This document shows positions 63,540 to 64,000 of a stretch of 64,000 bases of DNA, in pieces. The translations under genes were made by a program, and so were the position numbers. Below the pieces are notes generated by a model, which saw nothing but the letters and a program-made list of their open reading frames with translations, was not told where the DNA came from and ran no database searches. The stretch comes from Paenibacillus sp. W2I17 (GTDB lineage: Bacteria > Bacillota > Bacilli > Paenibacillales > Paenibacillaceae). The stretch spans positions 1,798,001-1,862,000 of the forward strand of contig NZ_JAUSXM010000001.1 of NCBI RefSeq assembly GCF_030815985.1, in the 5' to 3' direction. Each line of letters starts with the position of its first letter. The stretch's first letter is position 1.

Positions 63540-64000
63540 TTATGGTGCACGTTTCGGTAACAACTTCACATACTCGTCAGACAGTTTCATCAGGCTAAGC
63601 ACATGTTCATAATCGGAACGATACGGTTCCAAATCCGTTACCGGCTCGTAAGTCTTTAGCGAATAGGCTGTTCCATCGTCAAAGCCCGCACCCGGGATAA
63701 ACATAATATCATCGTTGACAAATGAACCCGTCGGCAAGTAATACCGGATACCGAAGGCATTGTGGTCCATGTTGAGCAGGTCATGTCCGAAGGCAGTGAA
63801 TTTCTCATCCTGTAGCGAAACTCCCATCAGATTCATAATCGTTGGCAACATATCCAACTGACCGCCTGGCTGCTCAATCACTTGTCCTTTGGTCTGTTTC
63901 GGCGTATGAATCATGAACGGGATGTTGAATCGACTTACTTTGCCGTCATAAGCAACGCCCAGATTGGCCTGGATCTGCTGTGTAATCTCTTCGTCAGCAG
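63540..64000 (-). CDS. Lipoteichoic acid synthase-family protein (3' part, runs off the right edge)
   Basis: The C-terminal 153 residues of a sulfatase-fold protein: NIPFMIHTPKQTKGQVIEQPGGQLDMLPTIMNLMG, where QLDMLPTIM is typical of the LtaS extracellular domain, then FGHDLLNMDHNAFGIR. The enzyme transfers glycerol phosphate from phosphatidylglycerol to make lipoteichoic acid. The catalytic Thr and the membrane part are outside the window, so the reading is from the end only. A terminator follows the stop. Confidence 0.88.
   Translation of the reverse strand, partial: ADEEITQQIQANLGVAYDGKVSRFNIPFMIHTPKQTKGQVIEQPGGQLDMLPTIMNLMGVSLQDEKFTAFGHDLLNMDHNAFGIRYYLPTGSFVNDDIMFIPGAGFDDGTAYSLKTYEPVTDLEPYRSDYEHVLSLMKLSDEYVKLLPKRAP

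Noticed and set aside
1..64000. CRISPR arrays, rRNA or tRNA genes, prophage genes
   Set aside because: No regularly spaced short repeats, no cloverleaf or rRNA-like sequence and no phage structural genes were seen by eye.

Overview
The window looks like chromosome from a spore-forming, low-to-mid-GC Gram-positive of the Paenibacillus type. The inference rests on gene content: a Tgl-type spore-coat transglutaminase, separate GlgC and GlgD subunits, a Mrp antiporter operon, a YwaC/RelP-like small alarmone synthetase, an LTA synthase, a Mn-dependent PpaC pyrophosphatase, AGGAGG-type ribosome binding sites and hairpin/T-run terminators. No rRNA, tRNA or CRISPR array is visible.

Layout. 1-0.7 kb: 5' part of a DUF11-like surface protein. 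0.8-4.4 kb: two diguanylate cyclases (the first split by a one-base frameshift) and a hypothetical gene. 4.7-10.6 kb: Mrp Na+/H+ antiporter operon with mrpA and mrpB fused (mrpAB-C-D-E-F-G). 10.7-13 kb: two carbohydrate-esterase-like genes. 13.1-17.5 kb: a type III polyketide synthase with an MMPL exporter, then a flavin reductase-like gene. 17.6-18.8 kb: a solitary siderophore-binding lipoprotein behind a Fur box. 19-29.9 kb: a Gly/Pro-rich protein, an alarmone synthetase/efflux pump pair, hydrolases, a LysR/O-methyltransferase pair, an AbrB-family transporter preceded by a coupled short ORF, and small proteins. 30-34 kb: trehalose uptake and hydrolysis (treC-treP) behind a TreR-like operator. 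34.2-40 kb: DctA symporter, UPF0173 hydrolase, alpha-glucosidase, VanZ-like and AraC-family genes. 40-45.4 kb: glycogen metabolism (glgC, glgD, glgP), with a nested palindromic repeat between glgD and glgP.

45.9-50.5 kb is the most interesting part. It is an AT-rich island in which two convergent genes (a divergent ATP-grasp protein and a STAND-type P-loop ATPase) fill a roughly 3.56 kb segment bounded by two recombinase-like sites in inverted orientation. Each site overlaps the Shine-Dalgarno of its gene, and a complete XerC/D-like tyrosine recombinase gene lies beside the right-hand site. I read this as an invertible switch that puts one gene or the other behind one leader. On the recombinase side the site is a perfect palindrome that would hide the Shine-Dalgarno. 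On the other side the pairing arm is degenerate and would leave it free.

50.6-64 kb: iron-type alcohol dehydrogenase, PepF-like peptidase, two small proteins (one resembling only the N-terminal domain of KhtT), a lipoprotein, a four-PAS hybrid kinase, tgl, a stand-alone divergent IF-3 paralogue, ppaC, a metallophosphatase, a luciferase-like oxidoreductase and the 3' part of an LTA synthase gene. Three copies of a ~190-230 bp palindromic, MITE-like repeat lie in intergenic sequence at 18.8, 42.65 and 61.0 kb. The copy at 42.65 kb sits inside a second palindromic element.
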